From CAYXVF01 sp964468125 (lineage in GTDB: Bacteria; Myxococcota; XYA12-FULL-58-9; CAYXVF01), in the NCBI GenBank assembly GCA_964468125.1, contig CAYXVF010000091.1, positions 1 to 25,068 on the forward strand: a DNA stretch of 25,068 nucleotides, written 5' to 3'. The notes below the pieces were generated by a model that was not told the DNA's origin, did no database searches, and was given only the letters and a program-made list of their open reading frames with translations. Of the stretch, positions 1 to 8,151 are shown piece after piece. Position 1 is the first letter of the stretch. Each line of letters opens with the position of its first letter. Both the position numbers and the translations under genes were made by a program.

Positions 1-1679
1 GTACGCCGCCGCAGCTCCGCCCGAAGCCTGGAGGTCGGCGCGGTGAAGCGATCCACGTGGGTTTCGAGGAGCTCGGACCAGGCGAGCAAGCTCAGTGGTT
101 CCTCCACCGCCCGACCGGTCTCCGCCAGGCGGGTGACCAACTGCTCGAGGGCACCGAGCAGCGGCGCTTCCGACCCGCTCATCAGGGTCGCCGGGGCCAC
201 GTCCCGCACCAGCGGATGAGCGCACTCGTCGACCGCAAATCCCATCCATAGGCGATCGATGCCAAAGCGCCAGGTCGCGGTCTCGTCGTCCGGATGCCCG
301 TGTCGCACGCGGTGCTCCGCATCGAAGCCCCAGCGGATACCCGCTTCCACCACCCAGTGGCGAACGGTCTCGAGCGCATCGTCACGGATATCGAAGGCCC
401 GCCGAATGGGCTCGTGTTCGAGAAGATCCAAAATCTCCGCCGAGCTCATTCTTCCACGGGCCGCATCGAGCCATGCCTCGAGGGCCACGTGTTCCGGGTC
501 GCTCTGCCCGAAGCTTCGGTCCGAGATGCGGTAGGGGAACAGGCCCCGGGTCCCGAAAACCGCATCGATGAAGGGCGCGTAGTCGTCGATCCGGGGAACG
601 AGGATCGCGACCTCGTGCGGCGCGAGATCGGCGTTGCGCTCGAAGCAATCGAGAAGCGCGTCGTGTACGACTTCCGCCTCACGCATCGGGCTGTGGCACA
701 CGTGCACGCGAACACTTCGGTCACGGCTCGACAGTGCGAGAGGTTTCGCGTCCCGATTCTGCCCCCGGCGGCGATAGTGGAGCAGATCCGACTGGAGGGC
801 GCAAAGGAGCGTACCGGTTCCCGGTTCACGGTAGGCTTCGACGCCCAGCTCATACCCCAGGCCCTCGAGTAGCTCCTGAACCTGCCGGGCGTGCTTCCCG
901 AGAACCTCCAACAGCGGCGGGCCTTCGCCACGCGCGAACAGGCCGAGCTGGCGCTGACTGTCTCCCCAATACTCTCGACTCGGAGTCTGAACGAAGAAAT
1001 GCACGTCGACGTGGGCCGAAAGTGCGCGAAAGAGCTGAAGATACGTGGGCGGAAGCGTGGTCACGCCAAAGACGGAAACCCGCCGAGGCAGCTCCGCGAG
1101 CGGCCCGCGCTGCAGTCGCTCCATGGCCTTCTGCGCTCGCCTAGCAAAGTGCTCGGGGCCGAGGCGCGCCTCGATCTTTCGCCACAACTTCGCTTGCCAG
1201 TGTGTGTCATCTGGGAATCCACGCAGCACCCATTCGGGGCGGTAGACAAGGTAGCGGTCATAGAGATCGGCGAGGCGGGTCGCGAGGGTAAAGCGACGCT
1301 CCGCGCTCTCCACCACGTAGCTTTGAACGGAAGGCGCGTCGAAGCGCGTGAGCTCGTCAGCGAGGGTCATCACGAGGGAGAGCTGGCGATAGGGGTCCGG
1401 GTCCTGCGTTCCGGCTGCCGCGTCGAGGAGCTGGTCGATGAAGGACCGTGGGAAGGGGGTCCGGCAATTCGCCCAAACCCCGAAATGCTCGGCGAGGCGC
1501 ATGGCGACCCAGCGCTCCATGCCGCGCCCTTGCAGCACGAGAGTCTCCGTTACCCAGGGGTCTTTCGATGGGCCTTCGAGCACTCCTGCGAGCGCTGCGA
1601 CGAGCGCTTCCATGGAGTTGCTGCGATGTACGTAGAGGCCACCCATGCGCCACTCTCGATCGCGCAAAAGCGCGTTCAC
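1..1679 (-). CDS. recC: RecC, exodeoxyribonuclease V gamma subunit (N-terminal half, cut by left edge)
   Basis: RecC is the Chi-recognising subunit of the RecBCD helicase-nuclease, which resects double-strand breaks in the cytoplasm for RecA. About 559 codons are open from 1679 to the left edge; E. coli RecC is about 1120 aa, so roughly half is present. Segments that match the family in order are LYVHRSNSMEALV near the N-terminus, GRGMERWVAMRLAEHFG, PRSFIDQLL, FGVTTLPPTYLQLFRAL, SREYWGD, VHVCHSPMREAEVVHDALL, LVPRIDDYAPFIDAVFG and FPYRISDRSFGQSDPEH. I chose GTG at 1679 because GGAGAGG lies 7 nt upstream; ATG at 1646 starts closer to the usual N-terminus (MGGLYVHRSN) but has a poorer ribosome site. 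It lies 70 bp downstream of rnhA on the same strand; recB and recD would be expected off the left edge. Identity is very secure. Confidence 0.93.
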   Translation of the reverse strand, partial: MNALLRDREWRMGGLYVHRSNSMEALVAALAGVLEGPSKDPWVTETLVLQGRGMERWVAMRLAEHFGVWANCRTPFPRSFIDQLLDAAAGTQDPDPYRQLSLVMTLADELTRFDAPSVQSYVVESAERRFTLATRLADLYDRYLVYRPEWVLRGFPDDTHWQAKLWRKIEARLGPEHFARRAQKAMERLQRGPLAELPRRVSVFGVTTLPPTYLQLFRALSAHVDVHFFVQTPSREYWGDSQRQLGLFARGEGPPLLEVLGKHARQVQELLEGLGYELGVEAYREPGTGTLLCALQSDLLHYRRRGQNRDAKPLALSSRDRSVRVHVCHSPMREAEVVHDALLDCFERNADLAPHEVAILVPRIDDYAPFIDAVFGTRGLFPYRISDRSFGQSDPEHVALEAWLDAARGRMSSAEILDLLEHEPIRRAFDIRDDALETVRHWVVEAGIRWGFDAEHRVRHGHPDDETATWRFGIDRLWMGFAVDECAHPLVRDVAPATLMSGSEAPLLGALEQLVTRLAETGRAVEEPLSLLAWSELLETHVDRFTAPTSRLRAELRRR

Positions 1680-1749
1680 ATCAACGCCTCTCCAGTGTGA
1701 CAATGACCTGTTCGCCTGCAGCCGCCCCTGTCCCTGAACGGCAACGCCC

Positions 1750-2226
1750 CTACAGCTCGTCGCGGGCGTAGGCGGTTGCGAGCGCGTCGGCGTATTCGTT
1801 CCAGCGCGATCCGTCGTGGGCGCGGATCCATTTCAGGGTGATCTCCGGGCGCGCTTCAGCCAGGGCGTAGAGCTCCTGGACGAGCTCGAGGTTCTTGATG
1901 GGCCCGCTCTTGCGCTTCCACCCGCGCTTCTTCCAGCCCGTCGCCCATTCGTTGATGGTCTTCACGGCGAGGTCGCTGTCCGAGTAGATCGTCGTGACGG
2001 TTCCTTCGGGGACCATTTTGTAGGCTTCGATCAGCGCCACGAGCTCCATGCGATTGTTCGTGGTGTGCGGCTCGTGGCCGTAGCGCTGCTCGATCACCTC
2101 ACCGTTTTGCACGTAGACCGCGCCCCAGCCTCCGGGTCCAGGGTTCGGCTGCGCGCTGCCATCGGTGAAGACGCCGGAGTCGGGACCCCGGTGATACCGC
2201 TCTAGGACGTGGTCGAGAGTCGCCAT
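1750..2226 (-). CDS. rnhA: Ribonuclease HI
   Basis: RNase HI cuts the RNA strand of RNA-DNA hybrids during replication and R-loop removal. The protein is 158 aa, the normal length for the bacterial type I enzyme. The catalytic set is complete: D22 in FTDGSAQPNPGPGGWG, E61 in NNRMEL, D83 in YSDS, H137 in IRAHDG and D147 in NEYAD. The basic stretch GWKKRGWKRKSG (residues 97-108) corresponds to the hybrid-binding handle. About 20 residues precede the first catalytic strand, slightly more than in E. coli, so a later start cannot be excluded, but no other ATG lies near. It sits 21 bp after the methyltransferase and 70 bp before recC, all on the minus strand, so it is probably in the same transcript. 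Confidence 0.95.
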   Translation of the reverse strand: MATLDHVLERYHRGPDSGVFTDGSAQPNPGPGGWGAVYVQNGEVIEQRYGHEPHTTNNRMELVALIEAYKMVPEGTVTTIYSDSDLAVKTINEWATGWKKRGWKRKSGPIKNLELVQELYALAEARPEITLKWIRAHDGSRWNEYADALATAYARDEL

Positions 2227-2247
2227 GGGCGACAGCTCTATCCGCTT

Positions 2248-2952
2248 TCAATCGGGTATGTCGAGGCGGCGATAGATCCAGACCGGCACGACCCCCCAGG
2301 TGCAGAGGATTTCGAGCTCGTGCATCGTCTCGAAGCCCGCGCCCTCGTAAGGACGGTCGACGGCGATGAAACGCCCTCCAGGCCTGAGACTTCGCGCACT
2401 CCGCTCGAAGCGCGCCTTCAACGCGTCGGAAAAGCCGGTCCAGGTGACCATCGCAACGTCGACCTCCGAGAGGTCGGACTCCGCACCGTCGCCGACGAGG
2501 AGCTCGATCCCGACCCGCTCGAGCGCTTTGCGCACGGGCTGCGCGCGTTCGCGAACGAGCTCGTATCCGGTCACGCGCGCCCCCCGCGTACGCGCGGCCA
2601 GAAGTGGGCGGCCGCGGCCCGCACTCAGATCCACGAAGCGCTCGCCTCGGACGAGGCCCGCCCTGCGAAACACCCACCACGCGCTGAACACGGGGGTCTC
2701 GCCGTAAACCAGCTCACGCTCTTCAACCCCCGCGGCCGTGCGTGCGCGCACCGCCTCGAAGCCCCGGGGCCAGCGGTAGGGACTGCTCCAGAGGTGGGCA
2801 TAGAGCGTGCGAAGATAGGCCCAGGCCAGGCGGGGTCGAGGCAGGAGGATCAGGCAGTCGAGCGCCTGTGCGAGCGCACCGATCGCGGTGAGCTGCAGGA
2901 CGTCGATCCAGTAGGCCAGGTCGCGTTTGTTCGTGCGCTGGACGCGTATCAT
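2248..2952 (-). CDS. Class I SAM-dependent methyltransferase of unknown substrate
   Basis: The 234-aa protein carries a Rossmann-type S-adenosylmethionine site: motif I is DLSAGRGR at residues 108-115, followed by VTGYEL as the acidic end of the second strand, DVAMVTWTG as motif IV and LRPGGRFIAVDRP as the post-motif strand. The first 100 residues are family-specific and include a hydrophobic helix around residues 20-38 that could associate with the membrane. The substrate cannot be read from the sequence; the glycine-rich loop and following helix resemble DOT1-like and other small-molecule methyltransferases. The ATG begins two bases after the stop of the GGDEF gene (TGACAATG) with no clear ribosome site, which suggests translational coupling. 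rnhA follows 21 bp downstream. Confidence 0.8.
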   Translation of the reverse strand: MIRVQRTNKRDLAYWIDVLQLTAIGALAQALDCLILLPRPRLAWAYLRTLYAHLWSSPYRWPRGFEAVRARTAAGVEERELVYGETPVFSAWWVFRRAGLVRGERFVDLSAGRGRPLLAARTRGARVTGYELVRERAQPVRKALERVGIELLVGDGAESDLSEVDVAMVTWTGFSDALKARFERSARSLRPGGRFIAVDRPYEGAGFETMHELEILCTWGVVPVWIYRRLDIPD

Positions 2953-2954
2953 TG

Positions 2955-4082
2955 TCAGGCGCTTTCGGGAGCAAGTCTACCCGCGTCGCTCACTCGATTT
3001 CGGCCGAGCGCTTTCGACATGTACATCGCCCGGTCCGCTGCTTCGAGCAGCTCTGCCGCCGAGTCACCGTCGTCGGGGAAGGTCGCCACCCCCAGGCTCG
3101 CGGTGACCTTCAATCCCGTGACATCGCCGACGGAGAAGGACTCGTTGCTCAAGTGTTCGGACAGACGTTGGCCGAGCTGCATGGCGTCGAGCTTACTCGT
3201 ATGCGGGGCGACCACGACAAACTCGTCTCCTCCATAGCGAGCGGTGCGGTCGGTCTCGCGGGTTTCTCCGCCGATGAACCGGGCGACAGCCCGGAGCAGA
3301 CCGGAGCCGACGCTGTGGCCGTGGGTGTCGTTGACGTTCTTGAAGTTGTCGAGGTCGATGAAGAGCAAGGACAGATTGTACTCATAGCGAGCCGCGCGGG
3401 TGAGCTCGTCGGGAATGGATTTCTGCAGGTAACGCGCGTTGTAGAGGCCGGTCCATTCGTCGAGAACCGTGAGGTCTTCCACCCGCTTGAACGCATTCAC
3501 ATTCTCGAGGGCGATCGCCACGAAGTCGGCAAAGGGGATCAGAACCTCGAGGTCGGCTTGCGTATACGGGTCCGGATGGTCTTCGGTCCGGATGAGCTCG
3601 AGCACCCCAAGAAGCTCGTTGCGCGAAACGAGCGGTACGGCCAGGACACTCTGGGTTACGAGCTCGCTCGCCTCGTCGACGCGACCGGAGAAGCGCGAAT
3701 CCTTTGAGGTGTCCGCTACGACCGCCGGCTTGCGATTCGCGGCGACCCAGCCGGCGATCCCCTCCCCCAGCGGCAGGCGAATGTCTTTAATCTTGTCGGC
3801 AGCCTCCCCGACGACGAGCTCGAAGTAGAGCTCCTGCGTCTCTGGGTCGAGCAAGAGCAGCGACCAGTCCTGCGGCTCCATCATCTGGCTGATCGACCGC
3901 ATCAGGTTGTCGATCAGCTCATCCCGTTTCAGGGTTGACGTGAGGGTCTTCCCAACCTCCGTCAGGAGGTGGAAGTAGTCGAGGTAGCGCGCGAGCTTCG
4001 GGAGAAGCTCTTCTTGCTCGGGGGCTGACGCTCGTTTGGCCACGGCATTCAATGCCTCAACTCGCACGGCGACTCCACTCAT
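2955..4082 (-). CDS. GAF-GGDEF diguanylate cyclase
   Basis: This predicted soluble diguanylate cyclase makes cyclic di-GMP from two GTP. Residues of about 30-190 form a GAF sensory domain (features include GEGIAGWVAANRKPAVV and SVLAVPLVSRNELLGVLEL). Residues of about 205-365 form the GGDEF domain: LDEWTGLYNARYL opens it, FIDLDNFKNVND binds metal and nucleotide, and the active site is an intact GGDEF at about residue 284. RETD, five residues before it, is a canonical RxxD inhibitory site, so product feedback is likely. No transmembrane helix is seen. I use ATG at 4082; TTG at 4085 is in frame directly before it, and neither has a strong ribosome site. The gene is 39 bp downstream of an unrecognised protein and two bases from the methyltransferase. 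Confidence 0.93.
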   Translation of the reverse strand: MSGVAVRVEALNAVAKRASAPEQEELLPKLARYLDYFHLLTEVGKTLTSTLKRDELIDNLMRSISQMMEPQDWSLLLLDPETQELYFELVVGEAADKIKDIRLPLGEGIAGWVAANRKPAVVADTSKDSRFSGRVDEASELVTQSVLAVPLVSRNELLGVLELIRTEDHPDPYTQADLEVLIPFADFVAIALENVNAFKRVEDLTVLDEWTGLYNARYLQKSIPDELTRAARYEYNLSLLFIDLDNFKNVNDTHGHSVGSGLLRAVARFIGGETRETDRTARYGGDEFVVVAPHTSKLDAMQLGQRLSEHLSNESFSVGDVTGLKVTASLGVATFPDDGDSAAELLEAADRAMYMSKALGRNRVSDAGRLAPESA

Positions 4083-4121
4083 CAACGAAATGAACGGAGC
4101 TTTCGGAAAGGAAATTGAGCG

Positions 4122-4556
4122 TCAGGCAGCGCGAACCGCCAGACGGACCCAGGAGCGGCTCTCCGAGGTCTCGCCGGATGCGGTGCCCGCCCCACCGAGG
4201 TTTGTCGATTCCCGCTCTCGAAGGCCCTGAACCACGACGGCGGCCTGCTCGAGGAGATCCCCTGGAATGGGCTCGCGTGTGAAATACTCGGCACACAGAC
4301 GCTGCTGCTCCTCGTGGGGCAGGCGGCGGGAGAGCTCCACCCGTTCGCGAAAGCCGCGGAGAATGCCCATCGCGTTGGCGTCGAGTCCCTCCCACCCCAT
4401 GCCGTACTCGAGGATCAGGACCGCGACAAAGTCGTCAACCGCGAACGGACGCCAGCGTTCGTCGCGCTTCAGGAGCAGCACCGACACCAAGTCCGGGAGC
4501 AACCCGCGGCCCCCGCGCTGAATTCTCGCTTCGATTCTCGAGGCCGCCCGGCTCAC
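4122..4556 (-). CDS. Unrecognised 144-aa protein, first gene of the cyclase-rnhA-recC run
   Basis: I do not recognise this protein. It starts at GTG 4556, supported by AGGAG 8 nt upstream, and reads through a basic N-terminus (SRAASRIEARIQRGGRG), a mixed hydrophobic middle containing FVAVLILEYGMGWEGLDANAMGILRGFRERVELSRRL broken over residues 43-80, and a polar C-terminus. No signal peptide, cysteine cluster or membrane helix is evident. A helical, cytoplasmic protein is likely. It lies 39 bp upstream of the diguanylate cyclase on the same strand, so it may be cotranscribed with it and with rnhA and recC. Confidence 0.6.
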   Translation of the reverse strand: MSRAASRIEARIQRGGRGLLPDLVSVLLLKRDERWRPFAVDDFVAVLILEYGMGWEGLDANAMGILRGFRERVELSRRLPHEEQQRLCAEYFTREPIPGDLLEQAAVVVQGLRERESTNLGGAGTASGETSESRSWVRLAVRAA

Positions 4557-4710
4557 GCGTCACACTCCTGTCGCTCGTTCGTAAACTCCACGCGTAGCAT
4601 AAACGCAGTGGTCTCAGGGGGTTATCGGCACATGTTACATTAGTGTTTCGGATTCACAAATACTGTTTCGCCTTCTTTTTCTTCCGAGCCATTCCGGGCA
4701 TGCTCTCGCC
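4557..4710. promoter_or_regulatory. Divergent intergenic region with an AT-rich promoter-like patch
   Basis: This 154-bp gap separates the minus-strand operon from the plus-strand lipoprotein gene and is clearly more AT-rich than its flanks around 4630-4680. Reading leftward, TTGTGA and TAACAT are separated by 16 bp (about 4634-4661), a plausible sigma-70-like pair for the minus-strand operon. This is a weak match by eye only. No rightward pair stands out. Confidence 0.25.
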
Positions 4711-5169
4711 ATGAGCTGGACGGCCCGAATCGCGCAATTCTTCGCCCTTTCGACGTTTTTTGGCCTCTCCGCCTGCAAGACGACGGCGGGTGTCGACAGC
4801 CTGCGACAGCCCGAATTGTGTCAATCTGGAAAACAGGTCGAGGTCGCTTGGCCCGAACGCCTCTATCCGGCCCGGGTGCTCCGCGATCTCGACGACAGCG
4901 GCATGTGTCTCGTGGAGTACGACAGCGACGAGCGCCGCTGGTCTGAGCGCGTGGTCCCCCGGCGAGTCTTCGGCCGGGAGGGCGGCTCCGGGCCAGGCTC
5001 GTGCCGCGCGGGCGAGGAGGTCCTCGTCGATTGGGCCGGCACCCAATGGTACACCGCGCAGGTGAGAGGCACGCTCGACCAGGACGGACGATGCCCGATT
5101 CACTACGTCAACTACGAAGAGCTATGGGATGAGGTGGTCCCCCTCGAACGGATGCGCGCGAGCAATTGA
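4711..5169 (+). CDS. Lipoprotein with two Tudor/chromo-like modules
   Basis: The 152-aa product has a lipoprotein signal peptide: a short charged start, a hydrophobic stretch (FFALSTFFG) and lipobox LSAC with the acceptor cysteine C22, so it should be membrane-anchored outside the cytoplasm. The mature part is two copies of one module, residues 37-86 and 98-148. Each begins Cys-x2-Gly, then V-x-V-x-W, Y-x-A-x-V, a turn with Gly and Cys, a (V/H)-x-Y strand, and W-x-E-x-V-V-P at the end. This pattern matches bacterial Tudor-knot/chromo-like small barrels. Each copy has a cysteine pair of equal spacing (C37/C66 and C98/C128), suggesting one disulfide per module. The ligand is unknown. It is followed by a strong hairpin and a secreted repeat-PDZ protein on the same strand. 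Confidence 0.8.
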   Translation: MSWTARIAQFFALSTFFGLSACKTTAGVDSLRQPELCQSGKQVEVAWPERLYPARVLRDLDDSGMCLVEYDSDERRWSERVVPRRVFGREGGSGPGSCRAGEEVLVDWAGTQWYTAQVRGTLDQDGRCPIHYVNYEELWDEVVPLERMRASN

Positions 5170-5213
5170 ATCCTTCAACGAGGCGAGCAGCGTGACGCAA
5201 GACCGGGTGTGCA

Positions 5214-5281
5214 CTCTCGAGTGTAGGGCGCCGCTCGGAGGCCTCTCCGACACTGTGTTCCGAGCGGCGCCACCTCGAGAG
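5214..5281 (+). promoter_or_regulatory. Strong hairpin covering the ribosome site of the next gene
   Basis: Between the Tudor-like lipoprotein and the 953-aa gene lies an extended inverted repeat. The inner stem is 13 perfect base pairs (GGCGCCGCTCGGA at 5227-5239 with TCCGAGCGGCGCC at 5259-5271) around a 19-nt loop. The outer stem is 8 perfect pairs (CTCTCGAG at 5214-5221 with CTCGAGAG at 5274-5281), separated by a small internal loop. The outer right arm contains the GAGAG that is the only ribosome-site-like sequence before the ATG at 5290. An alternative hairpin, TCGGAG(5235-5240)-gcct-CTCCGA(5245-5250), would compete with the inner stem. No T-run follows, so it is not a classical terminator. 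A role in translation control is inferred. Confidence 0.6.
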
Positions 5282-5289
5282 AATCGTCG

Positions 5290-8151
5290 ATGAAAACCCG
5301 CGCGCTCCTGTTTGGGCTGACGGTCCTCGTTCTCGCGGGCCTCGTCCTCTGGTGGCTCCCATCGCGGCCCGACGACTCGCCGCTCTCGCGCCGCGAGCTC
5401 GCACCTTCGGACCCAAAACCGGTGGAAGACGTCGAGCCGGGTTGGAGCGTGGCCGATCCGCGGCGTGGCGCGGAAACCCACGGCGGAGAGGTGAACGGAC
5501 GCGTCCTAGACGGCGATTCGCGCGCCCGCGTCGACGCGGAGGTCTGCATCGTGCTGCTCGAGAATCGAGCCTCGGATGAAATGCGCGAGCCTCGCTGCGG
5601 ACCCGTAGACAATGAGGGGCGCTTCCGCTTCGGGCCGCTGCTCGCCGGCCGCTACGGCTTGAGCGCGAGCGCCCGTGGGCTGCAACCCGCCCACTTTCCC
5701 GGCGAGGGCGACCCGCCGCTCGCGATCGTCGCAGGAAAAACACTCACGGTCGACCTCATTCTCACCGGCGTCGGCCGAGAGGTCACCGGCCGAGTGGTCG
5801 ACGCGCTCGGCGGACCTGTTGCTGGCGCCGTCGTCGAGGCGCAGCGCGGCTGGCGCGGTCCCGCCGATGCGGTGACGCTGAGCCGCCCGGATGGCACCTT
5901 TGAGCTCTGGATGCCCGAAGGCGCGTTGTCCGTCCGGGCCTCCGCCGAGGGCTACGGCGCCGAGCGTCGGTTTGTCGTCGCGCCGAGCACCGGCATCGAG
6001 CTCCGTCTCACGCCAGGTGCGACCATTCAGGGTCAGGTGTTGTGGGCCGAAACCGGTACGCCAGGAAGTCACGCACAGGTGAGCGCCCGAGACGATAGCG
6101 GCCGACGCGGTGGCCGCGAGCGCACGGTCCTCGCCGACGCGGACGGCGCCTTCAGCCTCGATGGGCTCGCGCCGGGGCGCTACCAGCTCGTCGCGGAGCT
6201 TCCGGAGGGCTATGGCGAGGGCGACGCGGCGGTCGCGGTCGGGCTCTTGGAGAATGCGGGCCCGGTCCGCATCGCGCTTCGGACGGCGGCGAGCCTTCGG
6301 ATTCAGCTGCGCTTCGACGACGACGCGCCCTGCACGGACGGCGGAGCGACGGTCTTCCGTCTGCCCGCGGGGCCCTTTCAGCGCGGTCGCAGCACCCCCG
6401 ACGGGATCGTGGAGCTGACGAGCCTGCTGCCGGGAGAGTATCGACTTCGCGCACGCTGCGCCGATGGTTATGGCGCCGACGACGAGGAGGACCGCTTCGT
6501 GACCCTCGCCGCCGGGGAGCTCGCCAGCACGACCGTGCGTTTTGAGCGGGGCACGACGGTTCGCGGCCGAATGCTCCGTGGCGACGGCAGCCCGATCACT
6601 CGGGCCTTCGTCTTCCTGCTCCACGACGAACGGGGCCAGGAAGATGCGACCCGCGTCGACGGCGACGGCGCGTTTTCTTTCCGAGGCGTGCAGCCGGGAT
6701 CCTACGCCTTGGAGCCCCGGGTGAGCTGGCGCTCCCCCCTCGCCGAGGCCATTGCGGTGCAGGTTCCCGAAGGCGGGGCGGAGCAGGACATCGTGATCGA
6801 CGAGAGCGCGCGGGTGGAGGGTGTCGTCGAGAGCGGGGGTCGGAGCCTCGCGTTTGCCGAAGTCACTCTCGCGGGCGCGGGCCCCGGGGTGACGACCGTC
6901 ACCGACGGCGATGGACGCTTCTTTTTCGACCCGGTCCCTTTCGGCACTTACGTCCCTCGGGTTCGACTCGGAGGCCAGTCGCTCGAGGTCGATTCCCCAC
7001 AACGCCTCGAGGTGGAGAGCACCGCCACTCAGTCCTTGCTCATCGCCACGGAGAGCACCGACGGTCAAATTCGGGGACGGGTCGTCGATGCGAGCGGGGC
7101 TGCACTCGCCGACGTGCTCGTCAACGTCGAGAACGCCGCTGGCGGACGGCGCCAACCTTTTCGCTCCGGGTCGCGCCCCGTGCTGACCGACGGCGCGGGA
7201 CGTTTCGAGATCGACGAGCTCGCCGACGATGAATACGCTGTCGTCGCGGTTCGCCCCACCGGCGGTGCGGGGCGGGTGGAAGGTGTCCGCGTGGGGAGCG
7301 AGGTGACGGTCACGGTGGCGAGTCCAACGCTCCTCGAGGGCCGGGTACTCTGGGAAGACGGCTCACCCGTGCAGGACTACAGCTTGCGGGTCGACCACGA
7401 CCGCGAGCGCTTCGTGCGCAGCCAACGGGTGAGCAACAGCGACGCGAGCTTCAGCCTCCCGGACGTACCGCCCGGACGCATTCGAGTAGAAGCGACGAGC
7501 ACGACGGGTACGGGGGTCTTGGACCTGACGGTCGCCGAAGGCGAGATTCGCCGCGACATCGTGCTCACGATGCGGAGCACGAGCGCGGTGAGCGGAATCG
7601 TCATCGACGTCGAGAGTGGCGCCCCGGTCGGCGGCCTGGTGGTCTCCCTGGCACCGGTGTGGAACGAACGCAGCCTCTGGCGCTTCAACAGCGGTCGACG
7701 GAGCCGGACGGACTCGAACGGTCGTTTTCAGATCCAAGGGGGTCCAGCGGGATCCGCGGCGCTCGTCGTCTACGACCGGGACCGGGTCGGCTACGGCCCG
7801 ACACGCCTGCGTGTCACCCTCGATCCGGGGGAGCAGGTCGATGTCGGGACGGTGCCGGTGGCGCGGGAGCGGCTGCGGCAGGCGAGCGACGCCGGCGAGC
7901 TCGGCCTCAGCCTCGACCTCTCGGACGCGGCGATGGAGCGGGGCGACCCCCTCGAGATCGACGCGATCACGGGCGGAAGCGCCGCCGCGGATGCGGGTGT
8001 TCGGCCGGGCGATGTGGTGACGTCGGTGGACGGCCTCTCGGTGACGGGGCGAAACACGTCGTTGTTTCGCACCCTGGTGCGAAAGCCCGTCGGCGAGGCG
8101 GTAGAGCTCGGTCTATCGGACGGCCGCGTCCTGACCCTCGAGGTCCGCTAG
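5290..8151 (+). CDS. Exported carboxypeptidase-regulatory-like repeat protein with C-terminal PDZ
   Basis: The 953-aa product starts with an uncleaved-looking anchor or signal peptide (residues 5-25, LFGLTVLVLAGLVLWWLP). The body is about eight to ten carboxypeptidase-regulatory-like (CarboxypepD_reg/SdrD B-like) beta-sandwich units of 80-100 residues. Unit starts include GRVLDGDSRARV, GRVVDALGGPVAGAVV, GQVLWAETGTPG, GRMLRGDGSPI, GVVESGGRSLAFAEV, GRVVDASGAALADV, GRVLWEDGSPVQDY and GIVIDVESGAPVGG; several contain the typical D-G-x-F turn and (P/A)G-x-Y/R ending. Residues of about 870-953 are a PDZ domain with GSAAADAGVRPGDVVTSVDG, the carboxylate-loop and peptide-binding region. No protease or peptidase catalytic domain is present, so it is probably a scaffold or surface/periplasmic binding protein. 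Its start follows the 5214-5281 hairpin, and its TAG stop is shared with the convergent 44-aa gene. Confidence 0.88.
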   Translation: MKTRALLFGLTVLVLAGLVLWWLPSRPDDSPLSRRELAPSDPKPVEDVEPGWSVADPRRGAETHGGEVNGRVLDGDSRARVDAEVCIVLLENRASDEMREPRCGPVDNEGRFRFGPLLAGRYGLSASARGLQPAHFPGEGDPPLAIVAGKTLTVDLILTGVGREVTGRVVDALGGPVAGAVVEAQRGWRGPADAVTLSRPDGTFELWMPEGALSVRASAEGYGAERRFVVAPSTGIELRLTPGATIQGQVLWAETGTPGSHAQVSARDDSGRRGGRERTVLADADGAFSLDGLAPGRYQLVAELPEGYGEGDAAVAVGLLENAGPVRIALRTAASLRIQLRFDDDAPCTDGGATVFRLPAGPFQRGRSTPDGIVELTSLLPGEYRLRARCADGYGADDEEDRFVTLAAGELASTTVRFERGTTVRGRMLRGDGSPITRAFVFLLHDERGQEDATRVDGDGAFSFRGVQPGSYALEPRVSWRSPLAEAIAVQVPEGGAEQDIVIDESARVEGVVESGGRSLAFAEVTLAGAGPGVTTVTDGDGRFFFDPVPFGTYVPRVRLGGQSLEVDSPQRLEVESTATQSLLIATESTDGQIRGRVVDASGAALADVLVNVENAAGGRRQPFRSGSRPVLTDGAGRFEIDELADDEYAVVAVRPTGGAGRVEGVRVGSEVTVTVASPTLLEGRVLWEDGSPVQDYSLRVDHDRERFVRSQRVSNSDASFSLPDVPPGRIRVEATSTTGTGVLDLTVAEGEIRRDIVLTMRSTSAVSGIVIDVESGAPVGGLVVSLAPVWNERSLWRFNSGRRSRTDSNGRFQIQGGPAGSAALVVYDRDRVGYGPTRLRVTLDPGEQVDVGTVPVARERLRQASDAGELGLSLDLSDAAMERGDPLEIDAITGGSAAADAGVRPGDVVTSVDGLSVTGRNTSLFRTLVRKPVGEAVELGLSDGRVLTLEVR

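Noticed and set aside
891..1700. Plus-strand open frame of 269 codons at the left end
   Set aside because: Antisense to recC, whose family segments cover the same bases.
2209..3237. 342-codon open frame on the plus strand
   Set aside because: Crosses the methyltransferase and GGDEF genes in antisense, both of which are well supported.
4654..5103. Minus-strand frame of 149 codons
   Set aside because: Antisense to the Tudor-like lipoprotein, which has a lipobox and two matching modules.
5506..7155. 549-codon open frame on the minus strand
   Set aside because: Antisense to the repeat-PDZ protein; no recognisable motif or ribosome site.
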